Assembly: GCA_900763355.1 (NCBI GenBank)
Contig: CAAFJY010000040.1
Span: 1-18,027 of the forward strand
Length of the DNA: 18,027 bases
Reading direction: 5' to 3'
Source: Clostridia bacterium
GTDB taxonomy: Bacteria; Bacillota; Clostridia; Oscillospirales; Butyricicoccaceae
How positions within the stretch are numbered: the first letter of the stretch is position 1; each line of letters begins with the position of its first letter. The notes beneath the pieces are model-generated. The model saw nothing but the letters and a program-made list of their open reading frames with translations, did no database searches and had not been told where the DNA came from. The translations under genes and the position numbers were made by a program. Shown here piece after piece: positions 1 to 6,669 of this stretch.

Positions 1-24
1 CTTTTATCCGGGAGAGGATAAAAG
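1..24. repeat. Perfect 9-bp inverted repeat at the window edge
   Basis: CTTTTATCC (1-9) and GGATAAAAG (16-24) are perfect inverted repeats around a 6-nt loop. No T-tract follows on the + strand, so it is not a canonical terminator for an upstream gene. It could be a 5' leader hairpin of the gene at 95 or a protein-binding site. The promoter of that gene probably lies before the window, since I see no convincing -35/-10 pair between 25 and 94. Confidence 0.5.
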
Positions 25-94
25 AATCCATTTATAGGGAACGCGCAAGCGTAAAAATAACCCAAAATTATTGAAAAGGAGAAAAGGAATCACT

Positions 95-1360
95 ATGAAA
101 ACCGCAAAAACCTCGAAACGGGCACTCCTGTGCAGCGTGCTGTCCATCGCGCTGTGCCTGAGCATGCTCATCGGCACCACGTTCGCGTGGTTCACCGACA
201 CCGCTTCCACCGCCGTGAACAAGATCCAGGCGGGGAATCTGGACATCGCGCTGGAAATGAAGGAAGGCAATAACTGGGTCACCGCCGAGGGCAAGACGCT
301 CAACTTCGTCAAAGCTGAGGGACATGAAAATGAGGCCACCCTCTGGGAGCCCGGTGCTACTTATAAGCTGCCTGAGCTGCGCGTTGTCAACAATGGCAAT
401 CTGGCGCTGAAGTACAAAATCGTCATCTCCGGCGCGAAAGATATGACTGAGGATGACAAAGACGATTTGAAGCTGCTGGATGTTATCGACTGGACCTATA
501 CAGTGAATGGCGAGACTTATACTCTCGGCACTGACAAGAAACTGGGTGTGGCCGCTACCACGGACACGGGCGCAACCGGTTATGACACCCTGACCATTAA
601 AGGTCAGATGCGGACCACTGCCGGTAACGAATATCAGGGCATGGCCGTTGAGGGTATTGCGATCACCGTCTACGCCACCCAGGATACCGTGGAGTATGAC
701 AGCATCAACAATACTTATGATGCGAATGCTGCTTACCCCGTGGCCGACGCTGGCGAACTGAAAAAGGCTCTGGCTGCGGGCGGCGCTGTTTCCGTTAAGG
801 AAGACATCAAGACCGATAACATCGGTGATACCGCTGCTGACTGCGTCATCATTTCCCGGTCCACCACGCTGAATCTGGAAGCTAAGATCGTTTCCCCTGA
901 TAACATGGGCAACAACAACAACAATTTCGTCGCTCTCATCGTCGATGCTGATACTACCATCAACGCTACCGAAAACGGCGGTATTGATACCGGTGTTAAT
1001 GGCGGTTATGGCATCAATGTCCGCAACGGCGCCAATCTGACCATCAACGGCGGTTCCTACTACGGCGGCGGCACGGCTGTTCAGGTCCAGAAGGGTACGC
1101 TGACCATCAACGGCGGCAAGTTCGCTTGCGAGCCTTACAGCGATCCTACCTATGGTTATAATTTTCTGATTAACTGCATCGACGCAGCTTATAAGAATGG
1201 TACTGCCAAGATCATCGTCAAGGGCGGCACATTTGTCAACTTCAACCCCGCCGACTGCTCGGCTGAAGGCGCTCATACCAACTTCGTCGCTGACGGCTAC
1301 AAGGTCGTTTCCGAAGTTCACGATACCGACACCTGGTACACCGTTGTCAAGGCTAACTAA
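95..1360 (+). CDS. SipW-dependent-type signal peptide surface protein with beta-helix-like C-terminus
   Basis: A 421-aa secreted protein. The N-terminus has basic residues, a hydrophobic stretch at about residues 10-29, then TTFAWFTD. This is the hallmark of TasA/camelysin-like exported proteins cleaved by the SipW-type signal peptidase, with cleavage expected just before WFTD. The following VNKIQAGNLDIAL matches the family start. Residues about 60-215 resemble a TasA-like beta-sandwich. From about 290, short repeats (TINGGSYYGGG, TINGGKF, IVKGGTF) suggest a right-handed beta-helix. An upstream in-frame TTG at 71 is possible, but ATG at 95 has AAAAGGA at 82-88 with 6-nt spacing and gives the expected signal. 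No SipW peptidase or TasA-type operon lies in the window. A strong terminator 24 bp downstream makes it the last or only gene of its transcript. The role (matrix fibre, adhesin) is not determinable from sequence. Confidence 0.85.
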   Translation: MKTAKTSKRALLCSVLSIALCLSMLIGTTFAWFTDTASTAVNKIQAGNLDIALEMKEGNNWVTAEGKTLNFVKAEGHENEATLWEPGATYKLPELRVVNNGNLALKYKIVISGAKDMTEDDKDDLKLLDVIDWTYTVNGETYTLGTDKKLGVAATTDTGATGYDTLTIKGQMRTTAGNEYQGMAVEGIAITVYATQDTVEYDSINNTYDANAAYPVADAGELKKALAAGGAVSVKEDIKTDNIGDTAADCVIISRSTTLNLEAKIVSPDNMGNNNNNFVALIVDADTTINATENGGIDTGVNGGYGINVRNGANLTINGGSYYGGGTAVQVQKGTLTINGGKFACEPYSDPTYGYNFLINCIDAAYKNGTAKIIVKGGTFVNFNPADCSAEGAHTNFVADGYKVVSEVHDTDTWYTVVKAN

Positions 1361-1384
1361 CCCCCCGCAGTTTCTTTCTTTCCG

Positions 1385-1425
1385 ATCTCCCCTCCGTCTT
1401 GCTTCGGCGGAGGGGAGATTTTTTT
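1385..1425 (+). terminator. Rho-independent terminator of the SipW-type gene
   Basis: A perfect 12-bp stem (1385-1396 with 1408-1419) and an 11-nt loop run directly into a T-tract at 1419-1425. It begins 24 bp after the stop codon at 1360 and is the strongest plus-strand terminator in the first 2 kb. Confidence 0.93.
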
Positions 1426-1860
1426 GCGGGCGGGCCTGCACCGGGCCCGGTGGGGTGCCGGGGCGCATTTCGGCTTCCGGCAGGACGATCGGCTTCCGGG
1501 CCCCGGCGATTTTTCTCTGGTACCGCCAGGCGGCACCATCTCTTTGTTCCCCACTGCGCGCAGCGCAGTGGGGCCCCTTTTGATTGAATAGACTCCGGTC
1601 GCCCGCCCCACGGGCTCCCTGCGTCGGACGCCGCACTCGCGGCGCGGCGCAGAAGCGCCGTGGCGGCTGCGCCGCCGAAAAGAGATGGTGGGGGTGACCG
1701 TTCCCGCAAGCGCAGCTTGCGAAAAGCCCCCGTTCCCGCCCGCGGCGGGCTTCCCCCTCCCCCCGCGGGGAGACCCCGCTGGCCCGTGGTCCGGGCACGC
1801 CGATCCCTCCTCCCTTGACGCAAGGGAGGCTCTGGCCAGGCCTTGTCCCCTCCTCCTTTT
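1426..1860. repeat. Gene-free cluster of short perfect hairpins, mostly with 3-nt loops
   Basis: I see no credible gene here. Reading frames that cross it show only low-complexity Arg/Ala/Pro/Gly shadow sequence. It holds a series of perfect hairpins: 1549-1559 with 1563-1573 (11 bp, loop GCA), 1645-1650 with 1655-1660, 1662-1667 with 1671-1676 (loop TGC), 1705-1711 with 1715-1721 (loop GCA), 1735-1740 with 1744-1749 (loop CGC), 1765-1770 with 1774-1779 (loop AGA), and 1809-1817 with 1821-1829 (9 bp, loop ACG). A weaker symmetrical hairpin lies at 1519-1537. The density resembles a mosaic of dispersed intergenic palindromic repeats (REP/BIME-like). Copy number elsewhere in the genome cannot be judged from one window. 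Confidence 0.7.
1535..1690. repeat. 156-bp segment bounded by 12-bp perfect inverted repeats (MITE-like)
   Basis: CACCATCTCTTT at 1535-1546 is the exact reverse complement of AAAGAGATGGTG at 1679-1690. The roughly 130 bp between contains no gene but includes the 11-bp hairpin at 1549-1573 and two GC-rich hairpins at 1645-1676. Short terminal inverted repeats around a non-coding structured core fit a miniature inverted-repeat element, but I see no convincing target-site duplication at the ends, so element status is inferred. Confidence 0.45.
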
Positions 1861-1871
1861 TCTGATATACT
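1843..1871 (+). promoter_or_regulatory. Extended -10 promoter of the sigma/MBOAT operon
   Basis: TTGTCC (1843-1848) is separated by exactly 17 bp from TATACT (1866-1871), with the TGn extended -10 motif just before it (1863-1865). Transcription would start near 1878 and give a leader of about 100 nt with a T-run/A-run hairpin (1884-1900). An additional ECF-type autoregulatory promoter between 1900 and 1960 is possible but cannot be identified without the factor's consensus. Confidence 0.7.
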
Positions 1872-1981
1872 GAAAAAACCGAGATTTTTTTCAAAAAAAA
1901 TTTGATCCGCGCGCGACCGGGCCGCCAAAAAAGTTGTCTTTATGGGTGTAGGACGGTCCGCGGAAAGGAGCCGAACCGCCT

Positions 1982-2548
1982 ATGGACGACCAGAGCATCG
2001 TGTCTCTCTTCTGGGCCCGCACCGACCGGGCCATCGCCGAGACCCAAGTGAAATACGGCCCCTATTGCACCCGCATCGCCCGGAATATTCTTTCGGACAG
2101 CGGCGACAGCGAGGAGACCGTCAGCGACACCTGGCTGGCGGCGTGGAACGCCATTCCTCCCGACCGGCCGGTTTCCCTGGCCCCCTATCTGGGCCGCATC
2201 ACCCGCAATCTCGCCCTCAACCGGCTCAAAGCGCGGCAGGCGGACAAACGGGGCGGCGGCGCGCTCCCCCTTTCCCTTCAGGAGCTGGAGGAGTGCATCC
2301 CCGCCTCCTCCCGGCTGGAAGAAGGGGTGGAGGCCCGGGAGCTGGGGGAAAAGATCGGCGAGTTCCTCCGGCGGGAGCCCGGGGAGGCGCGAAAAATCTT
2401 CGTCCTGCGGTATTTTTACTGCGAATCGGTGTCCGACATCGCAAAGAGCCTGGGCTGCACGCAAAGCAAGGTCAAATCCGCCCTGGCCCGGACCCGGGAC
2501 CGGCTCCGCCGTTTTCTGCAAGAGGAGGGACTGCTGTATGAAGGATGA
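1982..2548 (+). CDS. ECF-type RNA polymerase sigma factor
   Basis: A 188-aa sigma-70 family protein of extracytoplasmic-function size and layout. Region 2 spans about residues 10-90; the segment DSEETVSDTWLAAWNAIP (42-59) and the YLGRITRNLALNRLKAR stretch (69-85) are typical of core binding and -10 recognition. Region 4 (about 119-183) has the FVLRYFYCESVSDIAKSLGCT helix-turn-helix and a basic tail for -35 recognition. The ATG at 1982 has AAAGGAG at 1964-1970. The downstream gene overlaps by 11 bp and codes for a single-pass membrane protein, the usual arrangement of an ECF factor with its anti-sigma factor. The factor therefore probably drives its own operon, including the acyltransferase genes. 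The inducing signal is not visible. Confidence 0.92.
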   Translation: MDDQSIVSLFWARTDRAIAETQVKYGPYCTRIARNILSDSGDSEETVSDTWLAAWNAIPPDRPVSLAPYLGRITRNLALNRLKARQADKRGGGALPLSLQELEECIPASSRLEEGVEARELGEKIGEFLRREPGEARKIFVLRYFYCESVSDIAKSLGCTQSKVKSALARTRDRLRRFLQEEGLLYEG

Positions 2549-3062
2549 ACGCCTGGTGCGGGCCGTCGGCCTGTTAGACGACGATCTGCTGACCGAAGCC
2601 CTTGCCAGCCCTCAGCGACGGGTCATCCCCTGGAAGCGCATCTGCGCCGCAGCGGCCTGTCTCGCGCTGGCGGCGGTGCTGTGGACGGGACCCCTGAGCG
2701 CCGACCGGGTGACTCTGGGCGGAACCGAGCTGGGCGGCAGCCCGGCAGCTCTCTCCCAGGAGGACGGCATCGCCCCCATGCGGCTCCGCCCGGAGGAAGC
2801 GGTCACCCTCACGCTGAACCTGTCCCTCCCACGGGAGGGAACGGTGACGGCCGATTCGGGGACCCTCACCCTTTCCAAAAACGGCGAAGTCTTCGTCCAG
2901 GGGCAGCGCTGCACCGCCCGGGGGAAGTTTTCCCTCACCTGGACGGTTGAGACCGCCCTCCCGGGGGAAACCTATACCCTGACCGTCCGGGATCAATCCT
3001 ATCTTCTGGCTTACGACAGCGCATTGTTAAGCTGGACCATCACGAAACAACAAGGAGAATGA
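2538..3062 (+). CDS. Single-pass membrane protein, probable anti-sigma factor
   Basis: A 174-aa protein. A short cytoplasmic N-terminus (residues 1-33, MKDERLVRAVGLLDDDLL) is followed by one TM segment (about 35-52) and an external domain of about 120 residues rich in alternating beta-strand patterns (VTLTLNLSLP, GTLTLSKNGEVFV, YTLTVRDQSYLL). The N-terminal pattern (D-D-D-L with a basic stretch before the TM) is common in clostridial proteins paired with ECF sigma factors. No zinc-binding HxxxCxxC anti-sigma motif is present. The gene overlaps the sigma gene by 11 bp, with GGAGGG at 2524-2529 spaced 8 nt from the ATG, indicating translational coupling. Assignment as anti-sigma rests mainly on position and topology. 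The external domain, probably an immunoglobulin-like sandwich, may sense an envelope signal; I do not recognise its family. Confidence 0.65.
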   Translation: MKDERLVRAVGLLDDDLLTEALASPQRRVIPWKRICAAAACLALAAVLWTGPLSADRVTLGGTELGGSPAALSQEDGIAPMRLRPEEAVTLTLNLSLPREGTVTADSGTLTLSKNGEVFVQGQRCTARGKFSLTWTVETALPGETYTLTVRDQSYLLAYDSALLSWTITKQQGE

Positions 3063-3064
3063 AC

Positions 3065-3646
3065 ATGAAACACTTCAGCAAGCTGGCCGCTCTGGCCCTG
3101 TGTACGATGATGCTTTTTACCCTGGCTGCCTGCGGGCAGAAGGACAACGCCGGAAACGGCGGCAATGACGCAGCCGCCCCCGCCGATTCCCTCGAGCTGC
3201 TCACCAAAGTCTGGGACAGCTATACCGACGACGAGAAATTCTCTGCCGTGGGCGGCGACTATGACCACAGCGTGGACGGCGCTCCCGGGACCTTTGACAT
3301 CTCCCAGGCCGACAACGTAGAATATATGCTCACCCTGCCCCAGGACAAGGTGTCTCTCATCGACGGCGCGGCCTCGCTCATGCACATGATGAATGCCAAC
3401 ACCTTCACCTGCGGGGCCTTCCATCCCGCCAAGGCCGAGGACGCCGACACCCTGGCCCAGACGCTCCGGGACAGCATCCAGGGCAAGCAGTGGATGTGCG
3501 GCTTCCCTGACAAGCTGGTGGTGGCCAAGGTAGGGGGCTATGTGGTTTCCTTCTACGGCGACCAGTATCTGGTGAACACCTTCCGGGACAAGCTCTCTGC
3601 CGCCTGGGAGGGCACCGAGATCGTCTTTGACGAAGCCATCCAGTAA
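3065..3646 (+). CDS. Lipoprotein, DUF4358-like
   Basis: A 193-aa lipoprotein. Residues 1-23 form a lipoprotein signal with the lipobox LAAC, so Cys23 would be lipidated and the protein held on the outer face of the membrane. A Gly/Asn/Ala-rich linker follows. The rest (about 40-193) resembles DUF4358, with a small alpha/beta pattern including ADTLAQTLRD, QWMCGFPDKLVVAK and GGYVVSFYGDQYLVNTFRDKL. Two in-frame ATGs exist. AAGGAG (3053-3058) abuts the ATG at 3059 with no spacing but lies 6 nt before the ATG at 3065, so 3065 is chosen. It sits between the sigma/anti-sigma pair and MBOAT/DHHW; DUF4358 lipoproteins are, to my knowledge, often encoded beside such acyltransferases. It may be an accessory to acyl transfer, but its biochemical role is unknown. 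Confidence 0.72.
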   Translation: MKHFSKLAALALCTMMLFTLAACGQKDNAGNGGNDAAAPADSLELLTKVWDSYTDDEKFSAVGGDYDHSVDGAPGTFDISQADNVEYMLTLPQDKVSLIDGAASLMHMMNANTFTCGAFHPAKAEDADTLAQTLRDSIQGKQWMCGFPDKLVVAKVGGYVVSFYGDQYLVNTFRDKLSAAWEGTEIVFDEAIQ

Positions 3647-3658
3647 TTTTTCGAAAAA

Positions 3659-5059
3659 ATGCTGTTTTCCTCTCTCCCCTTTTTGTATTTTTTCCTTCCC
3701 ATCACCCTTTTTCTCTATTTTCTCGCGCCAAAGGGGTGGAAAAATGCCGTTTTGCTCCTGTGCAGCCTGATCTTTTATGCCTGGGGCGAGCCCCGCTTTG
3801 TTTTGGTGATGATGGGCAGCATCCTGGTGGGCTATGCCGCCGGGCGGCTCATCCAGCGTGACCGGGGTACGACCCGGGGGAAGGTCTGGCTGTGGCTGGG
3901 AGTGCTGCTCTGCCTGGGGGCGCTGGCCTATTTCAAATACGCCGATTTCTTCCTCCGGAGCTTCAACCAGCTGACGGGGCTGAGCCTTCCCCTTCTGCGG
4001 GTGACGCTGCCCATCGGGATCAGCTTTTACACCTTCCAGATCCTCAGCTATCTGGTGGATGTTTCCCGGGGCGAGGTCCCGGCCCAGAAAAATCTCATCC
4101 ACCTGGCGGCCTATATCGCCATGTTCCCCCAGCTCATCGCGGGGCCCATCGTGCGGTATTCCGACATCGCCCGCCAGCTGGAGCACCGGGAGCACACCCT
4201 CACCGGCGCGGCCCTGGGGGCCCGCCGGTTCATCCTGGGTCTGTCCAAAAAGGTGCTCATCGCCAACGTGCTCTATGAGCTCATGACCTCGGCCAAAGCC
4301 AGCGCCGAGCCCTCGGTGCTGCTCAGCTGGATCTATGCCCTGGCCTGTGTGCTGCAGATCTATTTTGACTTTTCCGGCTACAGCGACATGGCCATCGGCC
4401 TGGGGCGCATTCTGGGCTTCCGCTTCGCGGAGAACTTTGACTACCCCTGCATCGCGGGGAGCGTCACGGAATTCTGGCGGCGGTGGCACATCAGTCTGGG
4501 CTCCTGGTTCCGGGACTATGTGTATATCCCCCTGGGGGGCAGCCGGGTGAGCCGGGGAAAGCAGCTGCGGAACATTTTTGTGGTGTGGCTGCTCACGGGA
4601 CTGTGGCACGGGGCCGAGTGGAACTTTGTGCTGTGGGGGCTGTTTTTCGCCGTCCTCCTGATGGCGGAAAAGCGGTTTTTCCTCCCGGCTTTGCAGAAAC
4701 ACGCCCTGCTCCGCCGGGTGTATATGCTCCTGGTGCTGGGGGTGAGCTTCGTGCTCTTCAACGCGGGGAGCGCGGGGGAAGCCTTTTCCTCCATCGCCGC
4801 CATGTTCGGCGGCGGACATCTCCCCCTGTCCAGCACCGAGACGGTGTATTATCTCCGCAGCTATGCCCTGGTGCTGCTCCTGGCCCTGGTGGAGGCCACG
4901 CCCCTCCCCCGCCGTCTGGCGGAAAAGCTGGCAAGCAGCAGGGCCGGCGGTATCCTCCTCTCTGCGGCGGAGCCGGTGGCTCTGGGGGTGCTTTTGCTGG
5001 TGAACACAGCCTTTTTGGTGGATGGGTCCTTTAACCCCTTCCTCTATTTCCGCTTTTAA
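3659..5059 (+). CDS. MBOAT family membrane O-acyltransferase (AlgI-like)
   Basis: A 466-aa polytopic membrane protein with about ten or more hydrophobic helices, the usual length for AlgI/DltB/PatA-type enzymes. It would move acyl (usually acetyl) groups across the membrane for transfer to an exported polysaccharide or wall polymer. Family hallmarks include the start LFSSLPFLYFFLPITLFLYF, the FDFSGYSDMAIGLGR motif, FWRRWHISLGSWFRDYVYIPLGG with His277, and TGLWHGAEWNFVLWG with His317 as the conserved catalytic histidine. The ATG at 3659, 12 bp after the lipoprotein stop, gives the canonical N-terminus but has no recognisable Shine-Dalgarno, only A/T-rich DNA, so it may depend on coupling to the upstream gene. 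The DHHW gene follows 15 bp later and is the probable partner transferase. The acceptor polymer is not identifiable here. Confidence 0.93.
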   Translation: MLFSSLPFLYFFLPITLFLYFLAPKGWKNAVLLLCSLIFYAWGEPRFVLVMMGSILVGYAAGRLIQRDRGTTRGKVWLWLGVLLCLGALAYFKYADFFLRSFNQLTGLSLPLLRVTLPIGISFYTFQILSYLVDVSRGEVPAQKNLIHLAAYIAMFPQLIAGPIVRYSDIARQLEHREHTLTGAALGARRFILGLSKKVLIANVLYELMTSAKASAEPSVLLSWIYALACVLQIYFDFSGYSDMAIGLGRILGFRFAENFDYPCIAGSVTEFWRRWHISLGSWFRDYVYIPLGGSRVSRGKQLRNIFVVWLLTGLWHGAEWNFVLWGLFFAVLLMAEKRFFLPALQKHALLRRVYMLLVLGVSFVLFNAGSAGEAFSSIAAMFGGGHLPLSSTETVYYLRSYALVLLLALVEATPLPRRLAEKLASSRAGGILLSAAEPVALGVLLLVNTAFLVDGSFNPFLYFRF

Positions 5060-5074
5060 GGAGGCCGCACAAGG

Positions 5075-6181
5075 ATGAAACAGCAGCTGAAAAACATCGC
5101 CGTCCTCCTGGTGCTGGGCGGGATGCTGACGGGCTTTGGCCTGTGGGCCGCCCTGCGCACCCCCGACACGGCTTCGTCCGCCGAGCGCCGCCCCCTGGCC
5201 CAGCCGCCGGAGCTGAGCGCTTCGGCCATCCTCTCCGGGGACTATGCCAAAAAAGCCGAGTCCGCCGCCCCCGACCAGTTCCCCCTGCGGGAGACCTTTC
5301 GCCGCATCCGCGCCCTGGTGGCCCGGGATGTGCTGGGGCAGAAGGACGTGAACGGCCTCTATACCGTCGGCGGCTATGCCGCCAAGATCGAATATCCCCA
5401 GCAGGACAGCTCTCTGGACCACGCCGCCGAGCGCTTCCAGTGGATCGTGGACAATCTGGTGACGCCGGGGGGCGGCAGCCGGGTCTTTCTCTCGGTCATC
5501 CCCGACAAGGGGGCCTTTTTGGCCGAGGAAAACGGCTATCCCGCCCTGGATTATGACGCGTTTATCGACAGCCTGCGGAAACAGCTCCCGGGGATGGATT
5601 CCATCGACCTGCGGGACACCCTCTCTCTGGACAGCTATTACCGCACCGACCTCCACTGGCGGCAGGAAACGCTGGCGGAGACGGCCCGGGCGCTGGCCGC
5701 GGGGATGGGCGTGACACTGCCGGAGACGACCTATACCAGCCACACCCTGGACACCCCCTTTTCCGGCATCTATGCCGGGCAGACGGCCCTCCCCCTGGAG
5801 CCCGACGCGCTCACCTGGCTGACCTCCGGCGCCCTGGATGCCTGCCAAATGTGGAACGGGGAGACGGGGACCTATGGCCCCGTCTATGACCTGGACAAGG
5901 CCGGTGGCCGGGACCCCTATGAGCTCTTCCTCTCCGGGTCGCTCTCCCTCCTGCGGCTGGAAAACCCGGGGAACCCCGACGGGCGGGAACTTATCATCTT
6001 CCGGGATTCCTTTGCCAGCAGCCTGACGCCCCTGATGATCGAGGGCTATTCCTCCATCACTCTGGTGGATATCCGTTATCTCCCCAGTGCGCGGCTGGGC
6101 TCGGTTCTGGATTTCCACGGGCAGGACGTGCTCTTCCTCTACAGCGTCCCCGTACTCAACAACAGTGATACGCTGAAATGA
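5075..6181 (+). CDS. DHHW family protein, AlgJ/AlgX-like acyl-transfer partner
   Basis: A 368-aa protein with one N-terminal membrane segment (about residues 7-27) and a large extracellular domain. The conserved core appears as YYRTDLHW with Asp192, His194 and Trp195, a variant of the family DHHW motif. A second signature near the C-terminus is IIFRDSFASSLTP with Asp311 and Ser312, resembling the SGNH-hydrolase-like serine motif of AlgJ/AlgX relatives. These proteins take acyl groups delivered by the adjacent MBOAT protein and transfer them to a polymer outside the membrane. AAGGAGG at 5058-5064 overlaps the MBOAT stop and sits 10 nt before the ATG. Length and arrangement are normal, and a terminator follows 5 bp after the stop, so this is the last operon gene. 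Acetyl as the donated group is inferred from the family. Confidence 0.88.
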   Translation: MKQQLKNIAVLLVLGGMLTGFGLWAALRTPDTASSAERRPLAQPPELSASAILSGDYAKKAESAAPDQFPLRETFRRIRALVARDVLGQKDVNGLYTVGGYAAKIEYPQQDSSLDHAAERFQWIVDNLVTPGGGSRVFLSVIPDKGAFLAEENGYPALDYDAFIDSLRKQLPGMDSIDLRDTLSLDSYYRTDLHWRQETLAETARALAAGMGVTLPETTYTSHTLDTPFSGIYAGQTALPLEPDALTWLTSGALDACQMWNGETGTYGPVYDLDKAGGRDPYELFLSGSLSLLRLENPGNPDGRELIIFRDSFASSLTPLMIEGYSSITLVDIRYLPSARLGSVLDFHGQDVLFLYSVPVLNNSDTLK

Positions 6182-6186
6182 GCTTG

Positions 6187-6220
6187 CCCCGCTTTTCCGA
6201 CGGAAAAGCGGGGTTTTTCT
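6187..6220 (+). terminator. Rho-independent terminator of the sigma/MBOAT/DHHW operon
   Basis: CCCCGCTTTTCC (6187-6198) pairs perfectly with GGAAAAGCGGGG (6202-6213) across the loop GAC, followed by TTTTTCTT. It begins 5 bp after the DHHW stop codon. Confidence 0.95.
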
Positions 6221-6248
6221 TGCCTTTTTCTCCAGCTGGCTCTATAAT
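6220..6248 (+). promoter_or_regulatory. Sigma-A type promoter of the barstar/DIP1984 pair
   Basis: TTGCCT (6220-6225) and a perfect TATAAT (6243-6248) are separated by 17 bp. The -35 lies in the tail of the preceding terminator. The predicted leader is about 105 nt to the ATG at 6361. Confidence 0.78.
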
Positions 6249-6360
6249 CGAGAGAGATAAGATCATGGGAATCGACCCAGGGATGGGCTGATGCAGCAAT
6301 ACCCCAGACCACTGCCGAAAGCATTGCCCAGCCCTATAAGCCAAAAATGGAGGATGGAAC

Positions 6361-6669
6361 ATGAAACGAGCTGTCATCGAATGTTCCCGCATCGAGACTC
6401 TTCCCCAGCTCCACCGGGCCCTGGCCCAGGCGCTGGATTTCCCCGACTACTATGGGGCCAACCTGGACGCCTTGGCCGACTGCCTGGGGGATCTCTGCGG
6501 GGATACGGTGCTGACCCTGCGGGATGTGTCCCTCCTGCGGGAGCGGCTGGGCGAGGATGCCGGACGGGTGCTGGAGGTCCTGGGCCAATGCGCCGCGGAC
6601 TCCGGCCGCCTGATGCTCCTCATGACCGAGAGCGCCGGGAGCGCCGCGGGAAAGGGGGGCCTCCAATGA
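6361..6669 (+). CDS. Barstar-family protein (RNase-inhibitor fold)
   Basis: A 102-aa cytoplasmic protein of barstar-family size. The signature is FPDYYGANLDALADCLGDL (residues 27-45), matching the helix by which barstar plugs the barnase active site. Asp36 and Asp40 align with barstar Asp35 and Asp39; the Trp usually preceding the second Asp is Ala39 here. The last 12 residues are low-complexity. GGAGGA at 6349-6354 lies 6 nt before the ATG. Barstar is a tight inhibitor of the secreted ribonuclease barnase, but no barnase-like gene is in the window, so this may be an orphan immunity protein or a family member with another partner. Its stop overlaps the start of the DIP1984 gene (ATGA), so the two are co-translated. 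Confidence 0.86.
   Translation: MKRAVIECSRIETLPQLHRALAQALDFPDYYGANLDALADCLGDLCGDTVLTLRDVSLLRERLGEDAGRVLEVLGQCAADSGRLMLLMTESAGSAAGKGGLQ

Noticed and set aside
1426..1860. CRISPR array
   Set aside because: The hairpins differ in sequence and spacing; there are no identical direct repeats with unique spacers and no cas gene.
68..1894. Very long minus-strand open frame opposite the SipW-type gene (608 codons)
   Set aside because: It is an antisense shadow of a high-GC gene: it has no ribosome site, and its Arg/Gly/Pro-rich part crosses the palindromic intergenic region.
3011..6118. 1035-codon minus-strand open frame
   Set aside because: Directly antisense to three well-identified genes. Its His/Gln/Gly/Glu-rich composition is what high-GC antisense frames produce, and it has no recognisable domain.
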